A DNA stretch of 64,000 nt. Origin: Cupriavidus taiwanensis. GTDB taxonomy: Bacteria; Pseudomonadota; Gammaproteobacteria; Burkholderiales; Burkholderiaceae. The position numbers were made by a program, and so were the translations under genes. Where the stretch lies: the NCBI RefSeq assembly GCF_900250115.1, contig NZ_LT984804.1, positions 2,681,301 to 2,745,300 on the forward strand. The letters are read 5' to 3'. The notes under the pieces were generated by a model that worked only from the letters and a program-made list of their open reading frames with translations, had not been told where the DNA came from and ran no database searches. Shown here in pieces: positions 8,201 to 15,797 of the stretch. Position 1 is the stretch's first letter, and every line of letters begins with the position of its first letter.

Positions 8201-8581
8201 CTACGGCCCGATGATCTCGATACTGTCGACGCGGTCCGGATAAAAGGCCAGGTACGAGCCGATCGCGGCAACGGCGGCATACGGCGCTTCATAGCTCCAG
8301 ACCGCATTGCGCCCGCGCTCGCCGCCGGCCGGAACGGAGAAATAGCTGCAGTCGCCCTTGTACGGGCAGTAGGTGGCGTGTTCGCTGCGCGCAAGCTGCG
8401 CCATGTCGACATCGGCGCGCGGGAGGTACTGCACCGGCGCGTAGCTGGCTTCCTGCAAGGTCAGCGCGGCGGCACTGTCGGCCACAACGCGCCCCGCCAC
8501 CCTGACCACCACGCGGCCCGGTGTGGGCGTGATGGCGATGGGGTGGTCGGGACCGGGAATCTTGACTGGCTTGCCTGGCAT
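8201..8581 (-). CDS. DUF427 domain protein
   Basis: A 126-residue DUF427 protein. The family pattern is clear: PDHPIAITPTPGRVVVRVAGRVVADS, then YLPRADVDMAQL, CPYKGDCSYFSV, WSYEAPYAAVAAIGSYLAFYPDRVD. These beta-rich cytoplasmic proteins have no settled biochemical role. The CPYKG motif is conserved and may be functional. The ATG at 8581 gives the usual start MPGKPVKIPGPDHP. It is transcribed towards the small membrane protein gene and is apparently monocistronic. Confidence 0.88.
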   Translation of the reverse strand: MPGKPVKIPGPDHPIAITPTPGRVVVRVAGRVVADSAAALTLQEASYAPVQYLPRADVDMAQLARSEHATYCPYKGDCSYFSVPAGGERGRNAVWSYEAPYAAVAAIGSYLAFYPDRVDSIEIIGP

Positions 8582-8685
8582 CGTCGTGCTCCTGCATGGC
8601 GGGATGCAGAACATTCTAGGCCCGCGCCGGGCAACCTGCCGGCGCGCGGGACGTAGTCGCCCGCGTTGGCTTGGCCGCCCCCGGC

Positions 8686-9675
8686 TTACTCGACCTTGAC
8701 GTTGGCCTTCTTCACCAGCGCGGCATAGCGCGCGGCTTCGCTGCGGAAGAAGGCGGCCGCAGCCTCGGGCGTGCCGGGCTCGATCACGGTGCCCTGCTTC
8801 TTCATCGCTTCCAGCACTTCGGGCGACGTGAAGGCTTTGGCAAAGGCATCGTGCGTGCGCTGGACTTCCGCCGCCGGCATGCCGGCCGGGCCGATGACGG
8901 CGAACCAGCCGGCCACGTTGTAGCGCGGCAGACCCTGTTCGGCGATGGTGGCGAGCTCCGGCGCGGCGGCGCTGCGCTTGTCGCCGCACAGGCCGATGGC
9001 GCGCAGCGTGCCTGCCTTCAGGTGCGGCGCTGCCGCGTTGAGCGCGACCACGCCCATTTCCACCTGTCCGGCCAGCAGGTCGTTGACCATCGGGCCGGTG
9101 CCCTTGTACGGCACATGGCGTGCTGTCACGCCGGCCTCGTCCAGGAACATCTCGCCGGCCAGGTGGATGATGGTGCCATTGCCGGACGAGGCGTAGTTGT
9201 AGCCATCGGGCCTGGCCTTGAGCAGCGCCACCAGCTCTTTCACGTTCTTCGCCGGCACCTTGGGATTGACCACCAGCACCAGCGGCGTGGTGCCGATCAC
9301 GCTGATCGGCGTGATGTCCTTGATCGCGTCGAATGGCATCGCGCGGAACACGCTGGGGTTGATCACGTGGTTGTTCGATACCAGCCCGAGCGTGCTGCCG
9401 TCGGGCTGCGCCTTGACCACGGCGGCAGCGCCGGTGATGCCCCCGGCGCCAGGCAGGTTCTCGATCACCACTGGCTGGCCGAAGGCTCTGCCCAGCGCGG
9501 GGCCGGCCGCGCGCGCGATGTTGTCGACGCCGGAGCCGGCGCTGATCGGCAGGATCAGGCGCACGGGCTTGCCCGCTCCGCCCTGGGCCAGCGCGTCGAG
9601 GCCGGGGACGGCGAGGGTGACCGCGAGCGTGGCGGAAATCGCCAGCGCGGACTTGAGCAGGGTGCGACGTTGCAT
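8686..9675 (-). CDS. Bug/TctC-family TTT substrate-binding protein
   Basis: A 329-residue periplasmic binding protein of the Bug family (tripartite tricarboxylate transporters). The N-terminus has a twin-arginine-like MQRRTLLKSALA and a signal peptide to about residue 30 (ALAQ). Family landmarks follow: RLILPISAGSGVDNIAR, PVVIENLPGAGGITGAAAV and HVPYKGTGPMVNDLLAGQVEMG. It binds an unknown carboxylate or related compound. No tctA or tctB membrane gene is near, so it must share a permease encoded elsewhere or act as a sensor. It lies downstream of the CoA-transferase and lyase genes on the same strand, which suggests its ligand feeds them. Confidence 0.9.
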   Translation of the reverse strand: MQRRTLLKSALAISATLAVTLAVPGLDALAQGGAGKPVRLILPISAGSGVDNIARAAGPALGRAFGQPVVIENLPGAGGITGAAAVVKAQPDGSTLGLVSNNHVINPSVFRAMPFDAIKDITPISVIGTTPLVLVVNPKVPAKNVKELVALLKARPDGYNYASSGNGTIIHLAGEMFLDEAGVTARHVPYKGTGPMVNDLLAGQVEMGVVALNAAAPHLKAGTLRAIGLCGDKRSAAAPELATIAEQGLPRYNVAGWFAVIGPAGMPAAEVQRTHDAFAKAFTSPEVLEAMKKQGTVIEPGTPEAAAAFFRSEAARYAALVKKANVKVE

Positions 9676-9734
9676 GCTTTGTCTCCGTATCGTTATCGTA
9701 GGGCGCCGATGGTGCCGCGATGGCGCGGCTGGCC

Positions 9735-9781
9735 CTCAGGCGCTTGCGCGCCGGTCGTTCTCAGGCGCTTGCGCGCCGGTC
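9735..9781. repeat. 22-bp tandem duplication at the CoA-transferase 3' end
   Basis: Bases 9735-9756 and 9760-9781 are identical (22 bp, period 25). The second copy encodes the last residues and stop of the CoA-transferase gene; the first lies just downstream. This looks like a small slipped-strand duplication. Confidence 0.85.
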
Positions 9782-10936
9782 CTTGCCGAGCCGTGCCAGG
9801 ATCTCTTCGTTATGCTCGCCGGCGCGGGGCAGCGGGCCGCGCACGCCGGGGCGGCGCCCGCCCATCAGCAACGGCAGCAGCACCGTGGGCGTGGTCGAGC
9901 CGTCGTCGGCCTGCATCGGCACCAGCCCGCCGCTGGCCAGCAGGTGCGGATCGTCGAGCAGCTGGTCCGGGCGCACGATCGGCGCATACGGAATGCCGGC
10001 GGCTTCGAGCTTGGGCGCGAGTTCCGCGGAACGATGGTGGCGCAGGATCGCGCCCAGTTCCTGCAGCAGTTGCGGGCGCACCCCGACGCGCGCGGCGTTG
10101 CTGGCGTACTCTGGCTTGTCGATCAGGTCCGGACGCTCCAGCACGCGGCACAGCGTGACAAACTGCTTGTCGCTGACCGCGCCGATAAAGAGCTGCTCGT
10201 CCTGCGCCAGCGTGAACACGTCGTACACACTCCACGCCGACACCCGCGACGGCATCGGCGGCGGCGGCTCGCCGGTCATGGCGTACTGCTGCATGTGCTG
10301 CGAGGCCAGGAACACGCAGTTCTCGAACAGCGCGCTCTGGATCTCCTGCCCCTTGCCGGTGCGATCCCGCTCGCGCAGCGCCGCCAGCACGCCGATGGCG
10401 CCGAACATGCCGCCCATGATGTCGTTGACCGAGGTGCCGGCGCGCAGCGGCCGGCCGCTCGGGCCGGTCATGTAAGACAGGCCACCCATCATCTGCACCA
10501 CTTCGTCCAGGGCCAGCCGGTGCTCGTACGGACCGGGCAGGAAGCCCTTGTGCGAGACGTAGATCAGGTGCGGGTAGTCGCGCGACAGCGTGGCGTAGTC
10601 CAGTCCCAGCTTCTGCATCAGGCCGGGGCGGAAGTTCTCCAGCAGGATGTCGCTCTGGCCCGCCAGTTCGGCGGCGGCGGCGCGGCCTGCGTCGGTGGTG
10701 ATGTCGAGCACCACGCTCTTCTTGTTGCGGTTGAAGGCGCGGAAAAAGCCGATGCCCAGCCCCGGCAGGTTGCGGGTCTTGTCGCCGCCGGGCGGTTCGA
10801 CCTTGACCACTTCGGCGCCGAGGTCGGCCAGGATCATGCCGCAGGTGGGGCCCATCACCATGTGCGTGAATTCGACCACGCGCACGCCGGCGAGCGGCAG
10901 GGAGTTGCTGCTGTCTTGGGTCATCTCTTGGGTCAT
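9761..10936 (-). CDS. CaiB/BaiF-family (class III) CoA-transferase
   Basis: A 391-residue class III CoA-transferase, moving CoA from an acyl-CoA donor to a carboxylic acid. Landmarks are GVRVVEFTHMVMGPTCGMILADLGAEVVKVEPP, then LLENFRPG, and SVNDIMGG, whose Asp172 is the expected catalytic aspartate. The next gene upstream encodes a lyase of the HMG-CoA lyase family, a pairing expected for activating and then splitting a dicarboxylic or branched hydroxy acid. A 12-bp tandem duplication at 10918-10941 creates two in-frame ATGs (MTQEMTQD); I used the first (10936), eight bases after the lyase stop. Substrate unknown. Confidence 0.88.
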   Translation of the reverse strand: MTQEMTQDSSNSLPLAGVRVVEFTHMVMGPTCGMILADLGAEVVKVEPPGGDKTRNLPGLGIGFFRAFNRNKKSVVLDITTDAGRAAAAELAGQSDILLENFRPGLMQKLGLDYATLSRDYPHLIYVSHKGFLPGPYEHRLALDEVVQMMGGLSYMTGPSGRPLRAGTSVNDIMGGMFGAIGVLAALRERDRTGKGQEIQSALFENCVFLASQHMQQYAMTGEPPPPMPSRVSAWSVYDVFTLAQDEQLFIGAVSDKQFVTLCRVLERPDLIDKPEYASNAARVGVRPQLLQELGAILRHHRSAELAPKLEAAGIPYAPIVRPDQLLDDPHLLASGGLVPMQADDGSTTPTVLLPLLMGGRRPGVRGPLPRAGEHNEEILARLGKDRRASA

Positions 10937-10944
10937 CTCTTGTC

Positions 10945-11892
10945 TCAGGCAGCGATGGCCGCGGGGCGGGCCGCGTAGGTCCTGGGCAGGCCGGCGCGCC
11001 ACAGCGTGCCGTGCAGGGTCTCGTCCCGCAGCCAGCCGGCCATGTCTTCGCGCAGCGCCAGCAGGCGCCCGATATCGATACCGGTCTCGATGCCCATGCT
11101 GCCGAGCAGGTAGGCCAGGTCTTCGGTCGCCACGTTGCCGCTGGCGCCGGGCGCATGCGGACAGCCGCCGATGCCGGCCAGGCAGGCGTCGAAGCGGGTT
11201 ACGCCGGCGTCGAGCGCGGCGCAGACATTGGCCAGCCCGAGCCCGCGCGTGTCGTGGAAATGGCCGCACCAGAAGCGCTCGCCGGCGATATCGACGGCGC
11301 GCGCGAACAGCTCGCGCACCATGCGCGGATCGGCATAGCCGACGGTATCGGCCAGGCTGACGCGGTCGGCGCCGGCATCGAGCAATGCCTGCATCAGCCG
11401 CAGCACTTCGTCGGCATCGACATGGCCCTGCAGCGTGCAGCCGAATGCGGTGCCGACGCCGCCTTCGATCAGCGTGCCGGCGCCGCTGGCATCGCGCGCG
11501 GCGCGGATGCGCGCCACTTCCGCAACGACTTCATCCGGCGTCTTGCGCAGGTTGGCCAGGCTGTGCGCATGGCTGGCCGACAGCGGCACGATCATCAGGT
11601 CGGCGCCGCTGTCGAGCACGGCGTGCGCGCCGCGCAGGTTGGGCACCAGCACCGAGGTGAACAAGCCCGGCAGCGTGCGCGCGAAGGCGACCAGTTCGGC
11701 GGTATCGGCCAGCTGCGGCAGCAGCCGCGCGGGGACGAACGAGCCGACTTCGAGCTCGCGCAGGCCGGCGGCATGGGCGCCGCGGATCCATGCGAGCTTG
11801 CTGGCGGTGGGCAGGATGGTGCGGATGCTCTGCAGGCCGTCGCGCAGACCGACTTCGCGGATCACGGCGTGGCTGGGAAAGGGGCAAATCAT
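10945..11892 (-). CDS. Hydroxymethylglutaryl-CoA lyase-like enzyme
   Basis: A 315-residue TIM-barrel aldol lyase of the HMG-CoA lyase family. The metal-site start REVGLRDGLQ is at 12-21, the His pair is in CGHFHDTRGLGLAN, and the C-terminal signature loop IGGCPHAPGASGN contains the active-site cysteine. The family splits 3-hydroxy-3-methylglutaryl-CoA or related acyl-CoAs (for example citramalyl-type) to acetyl-CoA plus a keto product. It precedes a CoA-transferase and a Bug protein, so the true substrate may be a CoA ester formed by that transferase rather than HMG-CoA. GGAG four bases before the ATG supports the start. Confidence 0.88.
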   Translation of the reverse strand: MICPFPSHAVIREVGLRDGLQSIRTILPTASKLAWIRGAHAAGLRELEVGSFVPARLLPQLADTAELVAFARTLPGLFTSVLVPNLRGAHAVLDSGADLMIVPLSASHAHSLANLRKTPDEVVAEVARIRAARDASGAGTLIEGGVGTAFGCTLQGHVDADEVLRLMQALLDAGADRVSLADTVGYADPRMVRELFARAVDIAGERFWCGHFHDTRGLGLANVCAALDAGVTRFDACLAGIGGCPHAPGASGNVATEDLAYLLGSMGIETGIDIGRLLALREDMAGWLRDETLHGTLWRAGLPRTYAARPAAIAA

Positions 11893-11935
11893 GGTTCTCC
11901 GGGAGTCTGGCGTCCCGCGGCAGCGGGCGATGGAA

Positions 11936-11950
11936 GAACTCTATGAGTTC
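11936..11950. promoter_or_regulatory. Palindrome between the lyase and LysR genes, candidate LysR site
   Basis: GAACTC-TAT-GAGTTC is a perfect 6-bp inverted repeat with a 3-bp centre, 44 bp upstream of the lyase start and in the divergent region with the LysR gene at 12113. LysR-type regulators often bind such dyads between divergent genes. Binding is inferred only. Confidence 0.4.
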
Positions 11951-12112
11951 CTGCGGGCAAGCTGAAGCGGTGATTTGCGCAGCCAGGCATGCCGAAATGG
12001 AAAGTCACGCAGACGCGGCCGGTTGCCTGCGGGGTTTCCCGGTTGCGATGTCGGAACCGCGCCCATGCGTATAACATTCCCATCTGGAAACGCCGCCCCC
12101 CCCCAAGATCCC

Positions 12113-13075
12113 ATGCGCGACCTCGACCTCACCACGCTGCGCCTGTTCGTCGCCGTCTGCGAAACCCGCAACATGGCGCGCGCCGGCGAGCAGGAACACA
12201 TCGTCGCTTCCGCCATCAGCAAGCGCCTGGCGCAGCTGGAGCAAACCGTGGGCGCCACGCTGCTGGAACGCCGGCGCCGCGGCGTCATCCCTACGCCCGC
12301 CGGCGAAATCGTGCTGGCGCATGCCCGTGCCATGCTGGCCGCGGCCGATCGCGTCGCGCGCGACATGGTCGACTACGGCTCGGGCGTGCGCGGGCAGGTG
12401 CGGCTGCTGGCCACGGTGTCGACCATGGCCGAATCGCTGCCCGACGACATTGCCAGCTTCATGCGGTTGCCGGCGCACCGCGACGTGCGCGTGACCATCG
12501 AGGAAAGCCTGAGCAGCGAAGTGGTGCGCGCGCTGCGCGATGGCACCGCGCCGCTGGGCGTGTGCTGGGACGCCGCGGACCTGGAGGGCTTCCAGACCCG
12601 TCCCTACCGCGCTGACCACCTCGCCGCCGTGGTCTATCCCGGGCATCCGCTGGCGCGCGCGGACAGCTGCCGCTTCGAAGACACGCTGGACCACGACCAG
12701 ATCGCCATGCCGGCGCAGACCGCGGTGCAGATCATGCTGACGCGCTATGCCGCGATCCTGGGCCGTCGCATGGCGCATCGCGCCGTGGTGTCGACCTTCG
12801 ACGCCGCGCTGCGCTGCGTGCGCGCGCAGCTCGGCATCGTCATCATCCCGGCCGAGATCGCCACGCTCGTCGCCACGGCCTTCGGCCTGCGCGTGATCCC
12901 GCTGCGCGACGACTGGGCGCGGCGGCGCTTTGCGATCTGCTGCCGCGACTTCTCGCTGCTGTCGCCCGCGGCGCAGTTGCTGGTGCGGTTCCTCGAGGAC
13001 GCCGCGGCGCAGGAGGCCGCTGGCGCCGCGCCGTCGCCAGCACAGGAACAGGCGCGGGCGCGACGCAGGCGCTAA
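12113..13075 (+). CDS. LysR-family transcriptional regulator
   Basis: A 320-residue LTTR. The N-terminal winged HTH (LDLTTLRLFVAVCETRNMARAGEQEHIVASAISKRLAQLE-type layout) spans about 1-65, followed by a linker helix and a two-lobed effector domain (VRLLATVSTMAESLPDDIASF onward). The last 25 residues are Ala/Arg-rich and look like an unconserved tail. It is divergent from the lyase/CoA-transferase/Bug operon and probably regulates it. The ATG at 12113 matches the normal LTTR start. Confidence 0.9.
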   Translation: MRDLDLTTLRLFVAVCETRNMARAGEQEHIVASAISKRLAQLEQTVGATLLERRRRGVIPTPAGEIVLAHARAMLAAADRVARDMVDYGSGVRGQVRLLATVSTMAESLPDDIASFMRLPAHRDVRVTIEESLSSEVVRALRDGTAPLGVCWDAADLEGFQTRPYRADHLAAVVYPGHPLARADSCRFEDTLDHDQIAMPAQTAVQIMLTRYAAILGRRMAHRAVVSTFDAALRCVRAQLGIVIIPAEIATLVATAFGLRVIPLRDDWARRRFAICCRDFSLLSPAAQLLVRFLEDAAAQEAAGAAPSPAQEQARARRRR

Positions 13076-13257
13076 GTCGTCGCGCAACTTCCTGTGCGTT
13101 TCGAGGGTTACCCCGAGGCGTTTTCGCAAGCTTATGTTGCATGCCGTTGCGTAGACTGGCTTGCGTTTTTCGCCGCCGGCCGCGATGGTTGGATAGCCAT
13201 GGCCGGGCGAAGCCTGAATCACGACAACGCGCGCCGCCACGGCGCAGGAGCACGCAA

Positions 13258-13950
13258 ATGAACTTCAACGGCAAGAACGTACTGGTCACCGGCGCCCGCG
13301 GCAACCTCGGGCGCGCGGTCGCGCACGCCTTTGCGCAGGCAGGCGCGCGCGTGGTGGTGCTGGACCGCCATGACGCACCGTTGCCCGAGACCGGCAGCGG
13401 CCACCTCTCGCTGCAGGCCGACCTGCTCGATGCGGACAGCCTGGCCAAGGCCGTCGGCGAAGCGGTGCGAGCGTGCGGGCGCATCGACGTGGTGTGCAAC
13501 CTCGCCGGCGGCTTTGCCATGGGCACGGGCATCCACGAGACCAGCGCGGCCGACTGGAACCGGCTGTTCGACCTGAACGTGGGCACGGTGCTGAACATGG
13601 CGCGCGCGGTGGTGCCGCACATGCTGGCCGCGGGCGGCGGCGCCATCGTCAACGTCGGCGCCAATTCGGCCGCGCGCGGGCTGGCGCAGATGGGCGCCTA
13701 CTGCGCTTCGAAGGATGCGCTGGCGCGCGTGACCGAGTCGATGTCGGCCGAGCTGCGCGACCAGGGCATCCGCGTCAACGCGGTGCTGCCCAGCATCCTC
13801 GACACCCCCGAGAACCGCCAGGCCATGCCGGATGCGGACAGCGCCCGCTGGGTCGCCCTGGACGCGCTGGCCGACGTGATCCTGTTCCTGGCGTCGGACG
13901 CGGCACGCGCCGTGCACGGCGCGCTGCTGCCGGTGGTCAACCGCGCCTGA
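13258..13950 (+). CDS. Short-chain dehydrogenase/reductase
   Basis: A 230-residue classical-type SDR. The Rossmann glycine motif is VTGARGNLGRA (residues 9-19), followed by a conserved NLAGG and the catalytic Tyr/Lys in GAYCASKDA, with the Ser in VNVGANSA. It is slightly shorter than FabG enzymes and ends without the usual C-terminal substrate loop extension. The SD-like GGAG (13246-13249) lies nine bases before the ATG. It overlaps the convergent LysR gene by 14 bp. Its alcohol or ketone substrate cannot be read; there is no operon partner. Confidence 0.87.
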   Translation: MNFNGKNVLVTGARGNLGRAVAHAFAQAGARVVVLDRHDAPLPETGSGHLSLQADLLDADSLAKAVGEAVRACGRIDVVCNLAGGFAMGTGIHETSAADWNRLFDLNVGTVLNMARAVVPHMLAAGGGAIVNVGANSAARGLAQMGAYCASKDALARVTESMSAELRDQGIRVNAVLPSILDTPENRQAMPDADSARWVALDALADVILFLASDAARAVHGALLPVVNRA

Positions 13951-14902
13951 CGCGCGGCCGGCGCGCGGCAGGTGTGGCGGGTGAGGCGGCGCCGAGCGCG
14001 CTGGCCGCTTCCTGGATCTGCTGGCGCAGCCAGCGCCGCAGCCGGTCGGCATCGGTGCGCGCATGCCAGATCTGCATCATGTCGACGCGGGGCAGCGCGA
14101 ACGGCACCGGCAGCATCACCAGGTCTGGATCGCGCGCCACCGCTTCCTGCGCGACCGAGCGCAGGCAGGTCAGCAACAGCGCCGAGCCGCGCACCAGCCG
14201 GCTCGGCGCGAGGAAGCTCGACAAGCCCGCCACCACCGTGCGCCGGTGTCCCAGCCGCGCCAGCGCGCGATCCACCACGCCGTTCAGGTCGCCGGTCAGC
14301 GTGGTCAGCAGGTGTTCGCACGCGAGGAAGGCGTCCAGGTCAAGGCCGTCCGCGAGGCGCGGATTGGTGCGCGAGGCCAGCACCACGAAATCCTCGCTGC
14401 CCAGCCGCTGCTGGTGGAAGGTGTCGGGCAGGTTGTCATAGAAGCCCGCGATCGCCAGGTCGCAGGTGCCTTTCTCCAGTTCCTCGCGCGGCAGCTGGCC
14501 GCGCGTGTTGTGCGTGACCAGCACCACGCCCGGCGCATCGCGGCGCAGCCGCGGCAACAGCGCCGGCAGCAGCAGCTGCTCCATGTAATCGGTGGTGTAG
14601 ATGTGGATGGCCTCGCTGCGGGCGAGGAAATCGCGGCCGTCGCAGGCGTCGTAGAACGCATCCAGGTCCGCCACCAGCCGCTGCACCTGCGGCGCCAGCG
14701 CATGCGCCCGCGGCGTCGGCGTGAGGCCGCGTGGCGCGCGCACGAACAGCGGGTCGCCCACTTCGTCGCGCAGCCGGTTGAGCTTGTGGCTCAGCGCCGG
14801 CTGGCTCAGCGCCATGCGCGCCGCCGCGCGCGAGGCGTTGCCTTCCTGGTAGAGCACGTGGAAGACGTAGAGCAGGTTCAGGTCCTTGCCGGCGATATTC
14901 AT
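13937..14902 (-). CDS. LysR-family transcriptional regulator (NodD/LinR-like)
   Basis: A 321-residue LTTR. The start LNLLYVFHVLYQEGNASRAAARMALSQPALSH gives the wHTH, with PLFVRAPRGLTPTPRA following. This subgroup resembles NodD/LinR/PcpR-type regulators that respond to aromatic or chlorinated compounds. The effector domain begins near residue 90 (IHIYTTDYMEQLLLPALLP). The second ATG (14902) matches family N-termini better than the one at 14920. It is divergent from a DJ-1/PfpI gene with a palindromic site in between, so that gene is the likely target. Confidence 0.88.
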   Translation of the reverse strand: MNIAGKDLNLLYVFHVLYQEGNASRAAARMALSQPALSHKLNRLRDEVGDPLFVRAPRGLTPTPRAHALAPQVQRLVADLDAFYDACDGRDFLARSEAIHIYTTDYMEQLLLPALLPRLRRDAPGVVLVTHNTRGQLPREELEKGTCDLAIAGFYDNLPDTFHQQRLGSEDFVVLASRTNPRLADGLDLDAFLACEHLLTTLTGDLNGVVDRALARLGHRRTVVAGLSSFLAPSRLVRGSALLLTCLRSVAQEAVARDPDLVMLPVPFALPRVDMMQIWHARTDADRLRRWLRQQIQEAASALGAASPATPAARRPRVRRG

Positions 14903-14925
14903 TTTTTGGATGGCAGGCATCGAAG

Positions 14926-14942
14926 ATTCGAGGTTTTCGAAT
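14926..14942. promoter_or_regulatory. Candidate LysR box
   Basis: ATTCGA-GGTTT-TCGAAT is a perfect 6-bp inverted repeat with a 5-bp centre. It fits the T-N11-A type of LTTR site and lies 24 bp upstream of the LysR gene and 77 bp before the DJ-1/PfpI gene. Confidence 0.55.
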
Positions 14943-15018
14943 CATAGCCAGCTGCGTAGGATGTTGCCAATGCCGGGGCTGCCCCGGCCTGACCGTGAAC
15001 GCAAACCGGAGAACCCAC

Positions 15019-15696
15019 ATGAACATCCTGATGGTGCTGACCTCGCACGACCAGCTCGGCAATACCGGCAAGAAGACCGGCTTCTGGCTGGAAGAATTCG
15101 CCGCGCCGTACTACGTCTTCAGGGACGCCGGCGCCGACATCACCCTGGCCTCGCCCAAGGGCGGCCAGCCGCCGGTCGACCCCAAGAGCGACGATGCCGA
15201 TGCGCAGACCGACGCGACCCGCCGCTTCCGCGCCGACACCGCCGCGCAGCAGGCGCTGGCCAGCACGCTGACGCTGGACCAGGTGAAGGCTGAGGACTTC
15301 GACGCGGTGTTCTATCCCGGCGGCCATGGTCCGCTGTGGGACCTGGCGGAGGACAAGCGTTCGATCGCGCTGATCGAGCGGTTCGACCGGCTGGGCAAGC
15401 CGGTGGGTGCGGTGTGCCATGCGCCGGGGGTGCTGCGGCACGTCAAGGGGACGGACGGTCAGCCGCTGGTGCAGGGCAAGGAAGTCACGGGCTTCACCAA
15501 CAGCGAGGAAGCGGCGGTGCAATTGACCGAGGTGGTGCCGTTCCTGGTGGAGGATGTGCTCAAGGCCAGCGGCGGGCGCTTTACGCGCGGGGATGACTGG
15601 GCCAGCCATGTGGCGGTGGCCGGACGGCTGGTGACGGGGCAGAACCCGGCGTCGTCGGTGGCGGGGGCCGAGGCGGTGTTGGGGTTGTTGAAGTAA
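15019..15696 (+). CDS. DJ-1/PfpI-family protein (type 1 glutamine amidotransferase fold)
   Basis: A 225-residue DJ-1/PfpI protein close to the YhbO/Hsp31-like glyoxalase III and chaperone group. The nucleophile elbow is AVCHAPG with Cys133; a conserved glutamate lies in WLEEF (25-26) and FYPGGHGPLWDL carries the oxyanion region. Such proteins detoxify methylglyoxal or repair glycated molecules, or act as stress chaperones; the choice cannot be made here. GGAG ten bases ahead supports the ATG at 15019. A LysR regulator is divergent. Confidence 0.88.
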   Translation: MNILMVLTSHDQLGNTGKKTGFWLEEFAAPYYVFRDAGADITLASPKGGQPPVDPKSDDADAQTDATRRFRADTAAQQALASTLTLDQVKAEDFDAVFYPGGHGPLWDLAEDKRSIALIERFDRLGKPVGAVCHAPGVLRHVKGTDGQPLVQGKEVTGFTNSEEAAVQLTEVVPFLVEDVLKASGGRFTRGDDWASHVAVAGRLVTGQNPASSVAGAEAVLGLLK

Positions 15697-15740
15697 GGCC
15701 TGCGGCAAGCCGCGGCGTTCGCGATCCGCTGCCGGTTTGC

Positions 15741-15766
15741 TCCCTCTCCCGCGTGCGGGAGAGGGA
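15741..15766. repeat. Palindrome between convergent genes
   Basis: TCCCTCTCCCGC-GT-GCGGGAGAGGGA is a perfect 12-bp inverted repeat between the convergent DJ-1 and acylase genes. It matches the palindromic end of the dispersed repeats at 2701 and 51893 but lacks their 80-bp body. It may serve as a terminator hairpin even without a T-run. Confidence 0.75.
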
Positions 15767-15797
15767 GTACACAAGCGGGATTTGCGAAGCTCGAGAA

